NCBI GenBank assembly: GCA_903838565.1
Contig: CAILZB010000130.1
Coordinates: 1 to 57,969 of the forward strand
Direction of reading: 5' to 3'
DNA from: an uncultured beta proteobacterium
GTDB taxonomy: Bacteria; Pseudomonadota; Gammaproteobacteria; Burkholderiales; Burkholderiaceae_C
Length of the DNA: 57,969 nucleotides
In this document: positions 18,121 through 27,125 of the stretch, piece by piece
Layout of the letters: each line of letters starts with the position of its first letter
Numbering within the stretch: the first letter of the stretch is position 1
Program-made: the position numbers and the translations under genes
The notes under the pieces: model-generated
The model's input: only the letters and a program-made list of their open reading frames with translations
What the model was told of the DNA's origin: nothing
Database searches by the model: none

Positions 18121-19539
18121 TCAAGTGACCCGAAAGTTCCTGAACTGCCAGGGTTGGTGCCGATCCAGGTCTTCGGCGAACAGGCGTTCGCGACCGGCAA
18201 GCGGGGTCCAGTCGGTGTAGACCCCCACCAGATTTCCCAAGTAGGGCCGGCACAGTCCCAGGATTTCATCGAATGGCATCTCATCGGGTTCCAGCACGCC
18301 GCGCGCCGGATTTTTCATCGCCCACACCACGCCGGCCATCACGGCTGCGGTAACCTGCAGGCTGGTGGCGCTGTTGTGCGGGCACAGGGCACGGGCCTGG
18401 TCGATGGACAACTGTGAACCATACCAGTAGGCGCCGCTTGGATGCCCCATCAGCAGCACGCCCAGTTCGTCCATGCCGCTGGTGATTTCGTCCTTGAGAA
18501 CGCGTTCATGGCCCTGGGGACACCAGTTGCGCCCGGCCAGTTCATGCAGCGAGAGCACAGCGTCATCGCAAGGGTGATAGGCATAGTTGACGGTCGGCCG
18601 GTAGGACGGGTTCTGTGCGTCGCCCAGCGTGAAGTAGTCGGCGATGGAGATCGCCTCGGAGTGAGTGATCAGGAAGCCGTGCATGGGCCCTGCCAGCGGT
18701 GTCCAGCTTCGAACGCGTGTACTTGCGCCGGGCCGGTTCAGGTAGATGGAGGCTCGGCAACCGGCCCCGTGGTGCGCCGCGTCCGCGGGCAAGTTCAGTT
18801 CGTGGCTACCCCATCCCAATTCAGTGGGTTGACAGGCCTCATCCACGAAGGCTTCGACCGACCAGGTGTTGAGGAATTCCCCGATCGCCTTGCGTCGGGT
18901 CCCGACCTGCGTGTCCCTCTCCGCAATGTGAATCACCTGGATCTGCAGCTGTTGCGCCAATTGGCCCCAGGCCAGACGCGAGTCAGGCGTCTCTATAGCA
19001 AGTCGGTTGTGCTGCGCGATGTTGAGCAGCGCCTGCTTGAGCAAATGGGAAACCAAGCCGGGATTGGCGCCATGCGTGAGTACTGCCGTGGGTCCTCTTC
19101 GGTCCTGGCGCCGCAACGCCAGTGCAGCCTCCCGGAGCGCGTAGTTGGTGCGCATGGAGACAGTCAAGGCAGGGTCGGTGTAGCCGCCCACCCAAGGCTC
19201 GATGCAGGTGTCCAGATACAGCGCGCCCATGTCCTGGCACATCGCGATCAAGGCGGCGCTGCTGACGTTCACCGACAGATTGAGCAGGAAGTCGCCCGCA
19301 GCCAGTCGGGGCGCCAACACGGACTGGAGGTTGTCAGCGGTCAGCGCGCTGAGCAGGCATGGAACGCCATAGCTTCTTGCAGTGGCCATGTCGGCGTTGT
19401 CGGGGCTGACGATGAGCATCTGCTGCCGCTGCATGTCGATGTGCCGCAACAAGAGCGGCAGCACGCCCTGACCGATGCAGCCAAAACCGACCATCAGCAG
19501 ACGGCCGCGGAATTCATGCTCTTTGCGAAAGGCATCCAA
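18121..19539 (-). CDS. hss: Homospermidine synthase
   Basis: This 472-residue protein has an N-terminal Rossmann motif (LLMVGFGCIGQGVLPLLLRH) and the landmarks of bacterial homospermidine synthase: YLDTCIEPWVGGY, LTHGANPGLVSHL and NYAYHPCDDAVLS. The enzyme uses NAD as a prosthetic redox carrier to join two putrescines into sym-homospermidine with loss of ammonia. Homospermidine replaces or supplements spermidine in many alpha- and some betaproteobacteria. It is followed by thpR and preceded by the lipoprotein gene 46 bases upstream on the same strand. Length matches the family. Confidence 0.93.
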   Translation of the reverse strand: MDAFRKEHEFRGRLLMVGFGCIGQGVLPLLLRHIDMQRQQMLIVSPDNADMATARSYGVPCLLSALTADNLQSVLAPRLAAGDFLLNLSVNVSSAALIAMCQDMGALYLDTCIEPWVGGYTDPALTVSMRTNYALREAALALRRQDRRGPTAVLTHGANPGLVSHLLKQALLNIAQHNRLAIETPDSRLAWGQLAQQLQIQVIHIAERDTQVGTRRKAIGEFLNTWSVEAFVDEACQPTELGWGSHELNLPADAAHHGAGCRASIYLNRPGASTRVRSWTPLAGPMHGFLITHSEAISIADYFTLGDAQNPSYRPTVNYAYHPCDDAVLSLHELAGRNWCPQGHERVLKDEITSGMDELGVLLMGHPSGAYWYGSQLSIDQARALCPHNSATSLQVTAAVMAGVVWAMKNPARGVLEPDEMPFDEILGLCRPYLGNLVGVYTDWTPLAGRERLFAEDLDRHQPWQFRNFRVT

Positions 19540-19585
19540 TCCTTCACTCCCGGTTTCCTTGAGTGCCTGACGCCCTGCAAACCGG

Positions 19586-20122
19586 CTACCGTGACGGCGC
19601 AGGTGGAGGTACCGGAGGGCTTGGCGGTGGCGCCGGATAGCGGTAGCCGCCGTATTCGTAGGAGGGAACCAGATTCCCCTTCGAGTACATGCACTGCTGG
19701 TACGCTACGTCATAGCGGCGTTGCGCGGACCAGGCAGTGACGTTGCCCTGGTTCGCTCCGGCCGTTGCGCCAACCACCGTGCCCATGGCCGCACCGGCGC
19801 CGATGTTGCGGTCGCCACCCACCATGGCGCCAGCGATGGCGCCGATGGCTGCGCCTGTCACGGTGGAGCGGAGCATGGTGTCGGCCGCAGCGTCGTTGCC
19901 CGCCACTCCAATCGAATGCGCAGCCCAACTGCGGCAGAGCTGCTCCTCCTGCATGAAGACCTCGAACGGTTTGTTCGGCGCCGGCATCACGGCCACCGAC
20001 GGACCCGTCGGCATCGGTGCACACCCTGCCAGCAAAGCTGACGCGATGCCAAGCACACCGACAAGGGCAGGTCCCGTTTGAGACTGGGTCGCGGAATAAA
20101 GTTGACGAACGATGCGCATCAC
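19586..20122 (-). CDS. Glycine-zipper lipoprotein
   Basis: This 178-residue protein has a signal peptide ending in the lipobox ALLAGC, so it should be lipidated and envelope-anchored. The centre is a glycine-zipper membrane-associating segment (TGAAIGAIAGAMVGG, then NIGAGAAMGTVVGATAG). The C-terminus is Pro-rich after a YQQCMYSKGN motif typical of this family. Function is unknown; members are often stress-related envelope proteins. It starts six bases after the stop of the upstream secreted protein, so the two are co-transcribed. Confidence 0.8.
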   Translation of the reverse strand: MMRIVRQLYSATQSQTGPALVGVLGIASALLAGCAPMPTGPSVAVMPAPNKPFEVFMQEEQLCRSWAAHSIGVAGNDAAADTMLRSTVTGAAIGAIAGAMVGGDRNIGAGAAMGTVVGATAGANQGNVTAWSAQRRYDVAYQQCMYSKGNLVPSYEYGGYRYPAPPPSPPVPPPAPSR

Positions 20123-20128
20123 TCCTCC

Positions 20129-20602
20129 CTATTTCGGTTGTGTGGGTAAATCCTTGCCAGGCGTGGCAGGAACCTGCGCCCATCCCGCGGGGCAAGTGGC
20201 AACGTAGGGGTAGTAGCCCTTGGACGCTTCGCAGTAGTACCAGTACTGGGTTGGGGGCGGAGGTGGCACGGAGCCCACCGGCGGGTTCACCATGACCACG
20301 GGCGGAGGTTCCCAGGGATTGGGATAGGGGTAGATTGGCGCCGGATAGAAGTACCAACTGGGGCCGACCACCCACCACCATCCCAGGCGCCCGTCGTGAC
20401 GACCCTGATTCCAGTGGCCGCCGCGCCAGACGTTCCAGTCATGCTCATGGAAGCGGGAAATATCGCCGCGCCACTGCGGATGGTGCCCACGCGCCTCCCT
20501 TTGCGCGAGAGCCGCGGTGCTCACTGTTGAAGCGATCCATGCCACCATCAACACGCGCAGGACGGCTGAGAATCGGTCAGGGCAGCTTGAGAACTTTTGC
20601 AT
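20129..20602 (-). CDS. Small secreted hypothetical protein, Trp/Tyr/Pro-rich
   Basis: This 157-residue protein has a Sec signal peptide (hydrophobic core LRVLMVAWIASTVSTAALA, cut after AQA-like residues). The mature part is aromatic (WNVWRGGHWNQGRHDGRLGWWWV) and then Pro-rich, ending in YYCEASKGYYPYVATCPAGW, a conserved C-terminal signature of an uncharacterised proteobacterial envelope family. The two cysteines in that tail could form a disulfide. It is the first gene of a minus-strand run with the glycine-zipper lipoprotein and homospermidine synthase. Confidence 0.75.
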   Translation of the reverse strand: MQKFSSCPDRFSAVLRVLMVAWIASTVSTAALAQREARGHHPQWRGDISRFHEHDWNVWRGGHWNQGRHDGRLGWWWVVGPSWYFYPAPIYPYPNPWEPPPVVMVNPPVGSVPPPPPTQYWYYCEASKGYYPYVATCPAGWAQVPATPGKDLPTQPK

Positions 20603-20933
20603 CTTTCAACTCCTTGAAATCCCTTTCGCCGTCCCGCGGGACGCTCGATACCACACATGCGCAGATTCTTTCCGCCTTCGCAATTGGCAATTTGCGATTA
20701 ATCAATCCAGACGGAACCCTCCTTGCCTGAGGTCGTGCGCAGCATTTCCAGCTGAGTCGGCCTGGCCGTATGGCGTTTTCTCAAACCCCTTTGACCATCG
20801 ATTTCTATGCTGCAAACTGGTGTCGCGTGCATGGCCGTTTCCGACCTGCTGGACCCCATCCGCGTGCAGTCCGACGCCAAGTGGACCGCCGGACCGATGG
20901 CACGTGAATCGCAATGGGAGAAGGGGATTGACC
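20603..20933. other. Divergent intergenic region with an inverted repeat
   Basis: This 331-base gap separates the minus-strand secreted-protein gene from the plus-strand HtrA gene and must hold both promoters. An AT-rich patch at about 20677-20705 contains the inverted repeat CGCAA-N8-TTGCG at 20679-20696, a possible operator. I see no convincing -35/-10 pair and no small gene. Confidence 0.3.
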
Positions 20934-22430
20934 ATGAAAGCAAAGACCTGGGTCCTGACATTGGCCGCCGTCGCCTTGATCGCGGCCGCAACGTCCGCGG
21001 CCTTCAACCTGAACCCCGGAACCTGGCTCGCCAAGGAAACGGCGTCTGCTCAGAGCCCGTCGAAGCCTGTTGTCGGCGCCGATCCGCCACCACCACAACC
21101 TATCCCACCTGGAACAATGCCCAACTATCGGGCCATCGTGCAGCAGTCTGCCCCGGCCGTGATCGGCGTCACGGTCGCAGGCCAGCACAGCGTGGGTCCG
21201 GACGAGTCCCCAATGGATTTGAACGATCCGTTCTTCCAGTTCTTTCGTGGTCTGCCAGGATTTCAGCTGCGCATCCCACGCCCGGGGCAGGGCAACAAGG
21301 TTCCGTTTCGAAGCCAGGGCTCGGGCTTCATCATTGCCAGCGACGGGCTGATCCTGACCAACGCCCATGTGGTGCGCGAGGCCAGGGAAGTGAGCGTCAA
21401 GCTCAACGACCGACGTGAGTTTCAGGCCAAGGTACTGGGATCGGATCCCGCCACCGACATTGCGGTGCTGCGCATCGACGCCAGGAATCTGCCGGTGGTG
21501 CGTCTGGGTGACGCACAGCAGTTGCAGGTGGGCGACCCGGTACTGGCGATCGGCTCGCCCTTCGGTTTCGAGCAGTCCGCCACGCAGGGCATCGTCAGCG
21601 CCAAGGGCCGCTCGCTCCCCGGAGATTCTGCCGTGCCGTTCATCCAGACCGACGCAGCGGTCAATCCCGGCAATTCGGGCGGGCCTTTGTTCGATGGCAG
21701 TGGCGCGGTTGTCGGCATCAACGCGCAGATCTATTCGCAGTCAGGCGGCTTTCAGGGCTTGTCGTTTGCGATACCGATCAATGTGGCCTTGAAGGACAAG
21801 GATCAGATTGTCGCCAATGGTCACGCCTCTCATGCACGCCTGGGCGTCACCGTGCAGGACCTGACGCATGGTCTGGCCGAATCCTTTGGCCTGAGCCGGC
21901 CCAGTGGCGCCCTGATTGCAAGCGTGGTTCCAAATGGCGCGGCTGCGCTTGCCGGTCTGATGCCGGGGGACGTGATCACCGAGATCAATGGCGAGGTCAT
22001 AGACCGCTCCGGCGACCTGAGCAGCCGCATCAGCCAGGAGACGCCGGGCTCCACCGTGCGGCTCAAGGTGTGGCGCGACAAGAGTGCCCGCGAGGTCTCG
22101 GTCAAACTGGGCCGCGCGCAGGACGGGGCTTCCACGAAAGCCAGGATCGATGATGACGTGAAGGCGGGAGAACTCGGCCTTGGCTTGCGAGCCTTGACGC
22201 GGGACGAGCAGTCCAAGGCGCACGTTCAGGGCGGCCTTCTCATTGAGGGCGTGGCGGGCCCGGCAGCACGGGCCGGCTTGGTTCCGGGCGACGTGCTGCT
22301 GGCCATCAACGGCGTGGCGGTCAATTCGGTCGAGCAGGTGCGCCGCCTGATGGACAGGAAGCCCAGAAGTGTTGCGCTGCTGATCCTGCACGAGGGCGAG
22401 CGCCTGTTCGTTCCGATGGAATTGAAATGA
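20934..22430 (+). CDS. DegP/HtrA-family periplasmic serine protease
   Basis: This 498-residue protein has an N-terminal signal or anchor (residues ~4-24), a trypsin-like domain with the catalytic triad His145 (TNAHVV), Asp175 (TDIAVL) and Ser248 (GNSGG), and two PDZ domains (about 295-385 and 405-495). It should degrade or refold misfolded envelope proteins. The ATG at 20934 follows GGAGAAGGGG at 20917-20926. In-frame codons further upstream give a long unlikely extension. The linker after the signal peptide is Pro-rich. Length and order match DegQ/DegP-type proteases. Confidence 0.95.
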   Translation: MKAKTWVLTLAAVALIAAATSAAFNLNPGTWLAKETASAQSPSKPVVGADPPPPQPIPPGTMPNYRAIVQQSAPAVIGVTVAGQHSVGPDESPMDLNDPFFQFFRGLPGFQLRIPRPGQGNKVPFRSQGSGFIIASDGLILTNAHVVREAREVSVKLNDRREFQAKVLGSDPATDIAVLRIDARNLPVVRLGDAQQLQVGDPVLAIGSPFGFEQSATQGIVSAKGRSLPGDSAVPFIQTDAAVNPGNSGGPLFDGSGAVVGINAQIYSQSGGFQGLSFAIPINVALKDKDQIVANGHASHARLGVTVQDLTHGLAESFGLSRPSGALIASVVPNGAAALAGLMPGDVITEINGEVIDRSGDLSSRISQETPGSTVRLKVWRDKSAREVSVKLGRAQDGASTKARIDDDVKAGELGLGLRALTRDEQSKAHVQGGLLIEGVAGPAARAGLVPGDVLLAINGVAVNSVEQVRRLMDRKPRSVALLILHEGERLFVPMELK

Positions 22431-22517
22431 ATTGAAGACTTTTCCCGTGTGAAGCGGTGATCGTGGCTTGGGTCCCTCTACACTCCACCCACCCCAACTG
22501 CAAGCAAAGGGATTTCC

Positions 22518-22817
22518 ATGGCGGCCTATCTTTACGGAAATATCGATATTCACGATCTGGTGCTGTACGAACAATACCGGGCGTTGGTGCCGGCCATCAT
22601 TGCGGCCCATGGCGGGCGCTACCTGGTGCGTGGTGGAGCGAGCCAGGTGCTGGAGGGTGATGGAAAGGTGACACGTCAGGTGATTCTGGAATTTCCCGAC
22701 ATGGCCTCTCTGAAGGGTTTTTATGGCTCGCCGGAATACGCCGATGCCAAGGCCATACGACAGAGGGCTGCAACGGGAACCCTGGTGGCGATCGAAGGCC
22801 TGCGGCCTGAGCGTTGA
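22518..22817 (+). CDS. DUF1330 family protein
   Basis: This 99-residue protein has the dimeric ferredoxin-like fold pattern of DUF1330: an N-terminal IDIHDLVLYEQYRALV helix, GGRYLVRGG, VILEFPDMASLKGFY, and the YADAKAIRQRAATG helix. These small proteins are widespread and their role is unknown; they resemble dimeric alpha/beta-barrel enzymes. AAAGGG at 22507-22512 serves as a ribosome site. It stands alone 87 bases after the protease gene. Confidence 0.85.
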   Translation: MAAYLYGNIDIHDLVLYEQYRALVPAIIAAHGGRYLVRGGASQVLEGDGKVTRQVILEFPDMASLKGFYGSPEYADAKAIRQRAATGTLVAIEGLRPER

Positions 22818-22869
22818 GCACCTGGAAACCGATGTATTCGACCGACGCCTGCGTCCCGACCATCGCGCC

Positions 22870-23115
22870 ATGAGCGACCCGCTTCCCCCCTTGTCGGAAA
22901 CCGAGCCCGGCCTGTATCGGCACTACAAGGGCAATTTGTACCAGGTGCTGGGCACTGCGCGGCACTCCGAAGATCTGTCGGCAATGACGGTCTACCGCGC
23001 GCTGTATGGAGAGCGCGGACTGTGGGTGCGGCCGGCAACGATGTTTGCCGAAATGGTGGAGGTGGACGGCGTTGTGCAGCCCCGATTTCAGAAGATTTCA
23101 GAAGCGGCCGCCTGA
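22870..23115 (+). CDS. DUF1653 family protein
   Basis: This 81-residue protein shows the whole DUF1653 pattern: GLYRHYKGNLYQVLGTARHSED, VYRALYGERGLWVRP and the end MFAEMVEVDGVVQPRF. The family is a small beta-barrel-like fold of unknown function. It starts 52 bases after the DUF1330 stop and is convergent with purN, whose stop is 20 bases away. Confidence 0.85.
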   Translation: MSDPLPPLSETEPGLYRHYKGNLYQVLGTARHSEDLSAMTVYRALYGERGLWVRPATMFAEMVEVDGVVQPRFQKISEAAA

Positions 23116-23135
23116 GCAAGCAGGATCCAGAATGG

Positions 23136-23717
23136 CTATGTCACGCCGGCCTGCAGCAGGCTCGCAATGACTTGGGGGTAGATGATGTGCTCCTGCGTGA
23201 GTACACGCGCCGCGAGCGTTGCGGCCGTGTCACCAGCCAGCACGGGAACAACCGCCTGCGCCAGAATTTCACCATGATCCAGTTCAGAGGTCACACGGTG
23301 CACCGTGGCGCCGGCCACCTTGCAGCCCGCATCGAGCGCGCGCTGATGCGTGTTCAGACCCGTGAAGGCGGGCAACAATGAAGGGTGGATATTGATGAGC
23401 CGGCCTTCATAATGGCGCACAAACGCAGGCGTGAGAATGCGCATGAAACCGGCCAGCACGACCAGCGTGGGCGCGTAAGCGTCGATGGCGTGCTGCAAGG
23501 CCGCGTCAAACGCTTCGCGCGTCGCGAACGCCTTGTGGTCCACTGCCTGGGTGGCGACGCCGTGCGCCTGCTTCAGACCGGCGGCATCCGGCTGGTTGCT
23601 GATGACGGCGGCCACCCGCACGCCCAGGCGTTCACTCCAGTGCTCGCGTTGTGCAGCCTGGACAATCGCCGCCATGTTGGAGCCGGAGCCGGAGATCAAA
23701 ATCACGATGTTTTTCAT
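23136..23717 (-). CDS. purN: Phosphoribosylglycinamide formyltransferase
   Basis: This 193-residue enzyme transfers a formyl group from 10-formyl-tetrahydrofolate to GAR in step three of purine synthesis. It has the opening [15 protein letters not shown], the folate-site region [10 protein letters not shown], and the catalytic [10 protein letters not shown]...[12 protein letters not shown] stretch with conserved Asn, His and Asp. The Met at 23717 gives the family start; an upstream in-frame ATG at 23729 would add four residues. Its start codon is only 15 bases from the divergent yceH start. Confidence 0.96.
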   Translation of the reverse strand: MKNIVILISGSGSNMAAIVQAAQREHWSERLGVRVAAVISNQPDAAGLKQAHGVATQAVDHKAFATREAFDAALQHAIDAYAPTLVVLAGFMRILTPAFVRHYEGRLINIHPSLLPAFTGLNTHQRALDAGCKVAGATVHRVTSELDHGEILAQAVVPVLAGDTAATLAARVLTQEHIIYPQVIASLLQAGVT

Positions 23718-23732
23718 GAAGGAACCCATTCA

Positions 23733-24413
23733 ATGACCCTGCCGATTCTGACACCCCTGCAAGCGCGCGTGCTCGCCACGCTGATGGAAAAGGCGCGCAC
23801 CGTGCCCGACAGCTATCCACTTACCCTGAACAACGTGGTCAACGGTTGCAACCAGAAATCCAGCCGCGACCCGGTGATGAACGTGGCAGAGTCGCAGGCG
23901 CAGGAGGCGCTGGACACGCTCAATGGCCTGGGCCTGGTGCGCGAGGCCAGCGGCAGCCGCGCGTTGCGCTACGAACACAATTTCCAGCGCGGCTATGGCG
24001 TGCCTGAGCAGTCCGCCGTGCTGCTGGGCCTGCTGATGCTGCGCGGGCCGCAAACGGCGGGCGAGTTGCGCATCAGCACCGAGCGTTGGTACCGCTTTGC
24101 CGACATTTCCTCGGTCGAGGGTTTTCTGGATGAATTGCAGGAGCGATCGCAGGAAGAGGGCGGTCCCCTGGTGCTGAAGTTGCCGCGTGCACCGGGCGCT
24201 CGCGAGCAGCGCTGGGCGCACCTGCTGTGCGGCGCCGAACACGCGGCGCTGGCATCGGCCGCGGCGCACGGCGACAAACCGCCAGGTCTGGACCTGCTGG
24301 AACGCCTGCAAAGCCTGGAAGCGGAAGTGCGCACGCTGCGCGCCACCGTGCAGTCGCTGTGTGCCGAACTCGGTGTCCCCGCCCCCTTGTCGCCGCCCGG
24401 ACAGAGCGAATAG
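23733..24413 (+). CDS. yceH: YceH family protein (DUF480)
   Basis: This 226-residue protein has two winged-helix domains typical of Yce[21 protein letters not shown] with [20 protein letters not shown] in the first, and [20 protein letters not shown] in the second. A C-terminal helix ([20 protein letters not shown]) is a likely coiled coil. The function is unknown, though the fold suggests DNA or protein binding. The start is the family-conserved [10 protein letters not shown]. Confidence 0.92.
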   Translation: MTLPILTPLQARVLATLMEKARTVPDSYPLTLNNVVNGCNQKSSRDPVMNVAESQAQEALDTLNGLGLVREASGSRALRYEHNFQRGYGVPEQSAVLLGLLMLRGPQTAGELRISTERWYRFADISSVEGFLDELQERSQEEGGPLVLKLPRAPGAREQRWAHLLCGAEHAALASAAAHGDKPPGLDLLERLQSLEAEVRTLRATVQSLCAELGVPAPLSPPGQSE

Positions 24414-24454
24414 CAGGCGCGTGCTAGAAACAAGCTAAATTGGAGAACCCGTTC

Positions 24455-25684
24455 ATGGACCTGAGCTTTACCCCGGAAGAACAACAGTTTCGCGAAGACG
24501 CGCGCGCCTGGGTGCGCGCGAACTTGCCGCAGGACATTTCGCACAAGGTGCACGCGGCCCTGCGCCTGAGCCGCGACGATCTGCAGCGCTGGGCCATGAT
24601 CCTGGGCAAGAAAGGCTGGTTGGGTTGGGGCTGGCCCAAGGAATTTGGTGGTCCCGGCTGGAACGCGGTGCAGAAGCATTTGTTCGAAGAGGAATGCGCG
24701 CTCGCCGGTGCGCCCCGCGTCATTCCCTTTGGTCCGGTGATGGTGGCGCCGGTCATCATGGCGTTCGGCAATGCCCAACAGCAGCAGCGCTTCTTGCCGG
24801 GCATCGCCAGCGGCGAGGTCTGGTGGAGCCAGGGCTACAGCGAACCGGGCTCCGGCTCTGATCTGGCCTCGGTCAAGTGCCGGGCTGAGCGCCAGGGCGA
24901 GCACTACCTCGTCAACGGGCAAAAGACCTGGACGACACTGGGTCAGTACGGCGAATGGATCTTTTGCCTGGTGCGCACCAGCACCGAAGGCAAACCGCAG
25001 ACCGGAATCAGCTTCCTGCTGATCGACATGAGCTCTCCCGGCGTCTCGGTGCGCCCGATCAAGCTGCTGGACGGCGAGTGCGAAGTGAACGAGGTGTTCT
25101 TTGACAACGTACAAGTGCCGATCGAAAACCTGATCGGCGAGGAGAACAAGGGCTGGACCTACGCCAAGCACCTGCTCAGCCACGAGCGCACCAACATCGC
25201 CGACGTGAACCGCGCCAAGCGCGAACTCGAACGCCTCAAGCGCATCGCCAAGGCCGAGGGCCTGTGGGACCTGAGCACGAATGGCGCAGAGGCGCTGCGT
25301 TTTCGCGACGAGATCGCCAAGCTGGAAGTGGACGTGATCGCGCTGGAAATGCTGGTGCTGCGCGTGCTGTGTGCCGAGAAATCGGGCAAGCAGTCGCTGG
25401 ACATCGCCGGCCTGCTGAAGATCCGCGGCAGCGAAATCCAGCAGCGCTACAGCGAGTTGATGATGCTCGCGGCCGGCCCTTTCAGCCTGCCCTTCATCTT
25501 CGAGGCCATGGAAGCAGGCTGGCAGGGAGATCAGTCTGCGGCCGCCGGCTTGGACGGCTTCCCCGGAGGTGATGTGCAGTGCGCGCCGCTGGCATCGACC
25601 TACTTCAACCTGCGCAAGACCACGATTTACGGGGGTTCCAACGAGGTACAGCGCAACATCGTCGCTCAGTTTGTGCTGGGCTGA
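24455..25684 (+). CDS. Acyl-CoA dehydrogenase (pimeloyl-CoA dehydrogenase large-subunit-like)
   Basis: This 409-residue flavoenzyme has the acyl-CoA dehydrogenase layout: N-terminal helices, the FAD/substrate loop WSQGYSEPGSGSDLASV, WTTLGQYGEW, and the C-terminal signature YFNLRKTTIYGGSNEVQRNI. The ATG at 24455 follows GGAGA at 24442-24446; a TTG at 24440 is less likely. Together with the next gene it resembles the two-subunit PimC/PimD arrangement, where a large and a small subunit dehydrogenate dicarboxylic or other acyl-CoAs. The actual substrate is not determined by sequence. Confidence 0.9.
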   Translation: MDLSFTPEEQQFREDARAWVRANLPQDISHKVHAALRLSRDDLQRWAMILGKKGWLGWGWPKEFGGPGWNAVQKHLFEEECALAGAPRVIPFGPVMVAPVIMAFGNAQQQQRFLPGIASGEVWWSQGYSEPGSGSDLASVKCRAERQGEHYLVNGQKTWTTLGQYGEWIFCLVRTSTEGKPQTGISFLLIDMSSPGVSVRPIKLLDGECEVNEVFFDNVQVPIENLIGEENKGWTYAKHLLSHERTNIADVNRAKRELERLKRIAKAEGLWDLSTNGAEALRFRDEIAKLEVDVIALEMLVLRVLCAEKSGKQSLDIAGLLKIRGSEIQQRYSELMMLAAGPFSLPFIFEAMEAGWQGDQSAAAGLDGFPGGDVQCAPLASTYFNLRKTTIYGGSNEVQRNIVAQFVLG

Positions 25685-25821
25685 CGCCCGCACAGACTGA
25701 GTCGCGATGTTCCGCATAGAAGCGTACACACCGCTCCCCCTTGCCCCCTCCGCGAAGGGGTTCCAGATGGATGAATGCAGGCACGATGCCGGCACGATGA
25801 ATGCAGACGAAGGAGAGAACG

Positions 25822-26937
25822 ATGGACTTTGACTTCAGTGACGATCAGGAACAACTGCGCGAGGCTTGCGCCAGGTGGGTGAGCAAGGGCTACACCTTCG
25901 AGCGGCGGCGCGGCATTGTCGCGGCCGGCGGATTTTCTCGCGAGGCGTATGGCGAAATGGCCGAACTCGGGCTGTGCGGCCTGTATGTGCCGGAGGCGCA
26001 GGGCGGCATGAACATGGGTCCGATCGAGGGCATGGTGGTGATGCAGGAACTGGGGCGAGGCATGGTGCTGGAGCCGCTGGTGCAGACCCTGATGGCGTCG
26101 GTGCTGTTGGCGCTTTACGGCCCGCCTGAGATGCAGCAGGCCTGGCTGGGCGGCATCGCCAGCGGCGAGCGCCTGGTGGTGCTGGCGCACCAGGAGCGAA
26201 GCGCACGCTACCGCCTGGAAAGATGCGAAGCCCGCGCCACGCAAGGACCCACCGGATGGGTGCTGTCGGGGCTGAAAAATATCGTTCCCGCAGGCGACCG
26301 GGCTGATGCCTTCATCGTGCCGGCCATGGTGCAGGGCCAGCTGGCCCTGTTTCTGCTGGAAGCCAAGGGGTCGGGGGTAACGACGCGCGGCTATGCGACG
26401 CAGGACGGCAGTCGCGCCGCCGATCTGCTTTGCACCGGCGCGCCGGTCACGCTCTTGACATTCGAGGGACTGGCGGCGCTGGAACACGCGGTCGACATCG
26501 GCATCGCCGCGAACTGTGCGCAGGCCGTAGGCGTGATGGACCAGACGCTGGCCATGACCGTGGACTACATGAACACGCGCAAGCAGTTCGGCGTGGCCAT
26601 CGCGAGCTTTCAGGCGTTGCGGCACCGCGTGGCCGACATGAAGATGCAGCTCGAACTGGCACGCAGCATGAGCTATTACGCTCATCTGAAACTGAATGCC
26701 CCCCACTCCGAGCGCCGCATGGCCGTGGCGCGCGCCAAGGTACAAATGGGCGCCTCAATGCGTTTTGTGGGTCAGCAGGCGGTCCAGTTGCATGGCGGCA
26801 TCGGCGTCACCGACGAGTACATTGTGAGCCACTATTTCAAGCGCCTGACGCAGCTGGAGATCGAGTTTGGCGACAGCCTGCATCACCTGGGTGAAGTGTC
26901 GCAACGGATGCAGGAGACAGCCGGCGTCTTCGCGTAG
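25822..26937 (+). CDS. Acyl-CoA dehydrogenase (small-subunit-like partner)
   Basis: This 371-residue member begins MDFDFSDDQEQLREACARW and ends with VQLHGGIGVTDEYIVSHYFKRL, as in PimD-type subunits. The middle domain is shortened and the FAD loop is poorly conserved compared with the upstream paralogue, as expected for the partner chain of a heteromer. An AAGGAGAG at 25810-25817 marks the ATG at 25822. The 137-base spacer from the upstream gene contains a weak CCCC...GGGG hairpin (about 25739-25762) and no gene. Confidence 0.88.
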   Translation: MDFDFSDDQEQLREACARWVSKGYTFERRRGIVAAGGFSREAYGEMAELGLCGLYVPEAQGGMNMGPIEGMVVMQELGRGMVLEPLVQTLMASVLLALYGPPEMQQAWLGGIASGERLVVLAHQERSARYRLERCEARATQGPTGWVLSGLKNIVPAGDRADAFIVPAMVQGQLALFLLEAKGSGVTTRGYATQDGSRAADLLCTGAPVTLLTFEGLAALEHAVDIGIAANCAQAVGVMDQTLAMTVDYMNTRKQFGVAIASFQALRHRVADMKMQLELARSMSYYAHLKLNAPHSERRMAVARAKVQMGASMRFVGQQAVQLHGGIGVTDEYIVSHYFKRLTQLEIEFGDSLHHLGEVSQRMQETAGVFA

Positions 26938-26942
26938 GCATA

Positions 26943-26960
26943 TGCGGGATCAATCCCGCA
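26943..26960 (+). terminator. Short hairpin after the dehydrogenase pair
   Basis: TGCGGGA and TCCCGCA form a perfect 7-bp stem around a TCAA loop, six bases after the stop codon at 26937. There is no T-run after it, so it may be a weak terminator or an mRNA 3'-end stabiliser. Confidence 0.4.
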
Positions 26961-26998
26961 ATTCCTCATCCGTTGAGGACAGAGCGTAGCAAAGGTTG

Positions 26999-27105
26999 TT
27001 GGGGTCAGACGCCCATTTGGCAAAACGCCAAGTCCACGCTGCTGCGCGAAGCGCTGGCCCCTGAGGGCGAGCCAAAGGCTCGGCGAATTTGAACTCTGAC
27101 CCCAA
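26999..27105. repeat. REP/RAYT-like palindromic element
   Basis: TTGGGGTCAGA (26999-27009) and its exact complement TCTGACCCCAA (27095-27105) bracket ~85 bases. Inside is a 6-bp hairpin CGAGCC-AAA-GGCTCG (27068-27082). Motifs of the GGGGTCAGA type flank many small palindromic repeats and transposase-linked elements in Proteobacteria. No transposase is present, so this would be a non-autonomous copy. It lies between convergent genes. Confidence 0.45.
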
Positions 27106-27125
27106 AACCTCTGTCCCGCAAGTTC

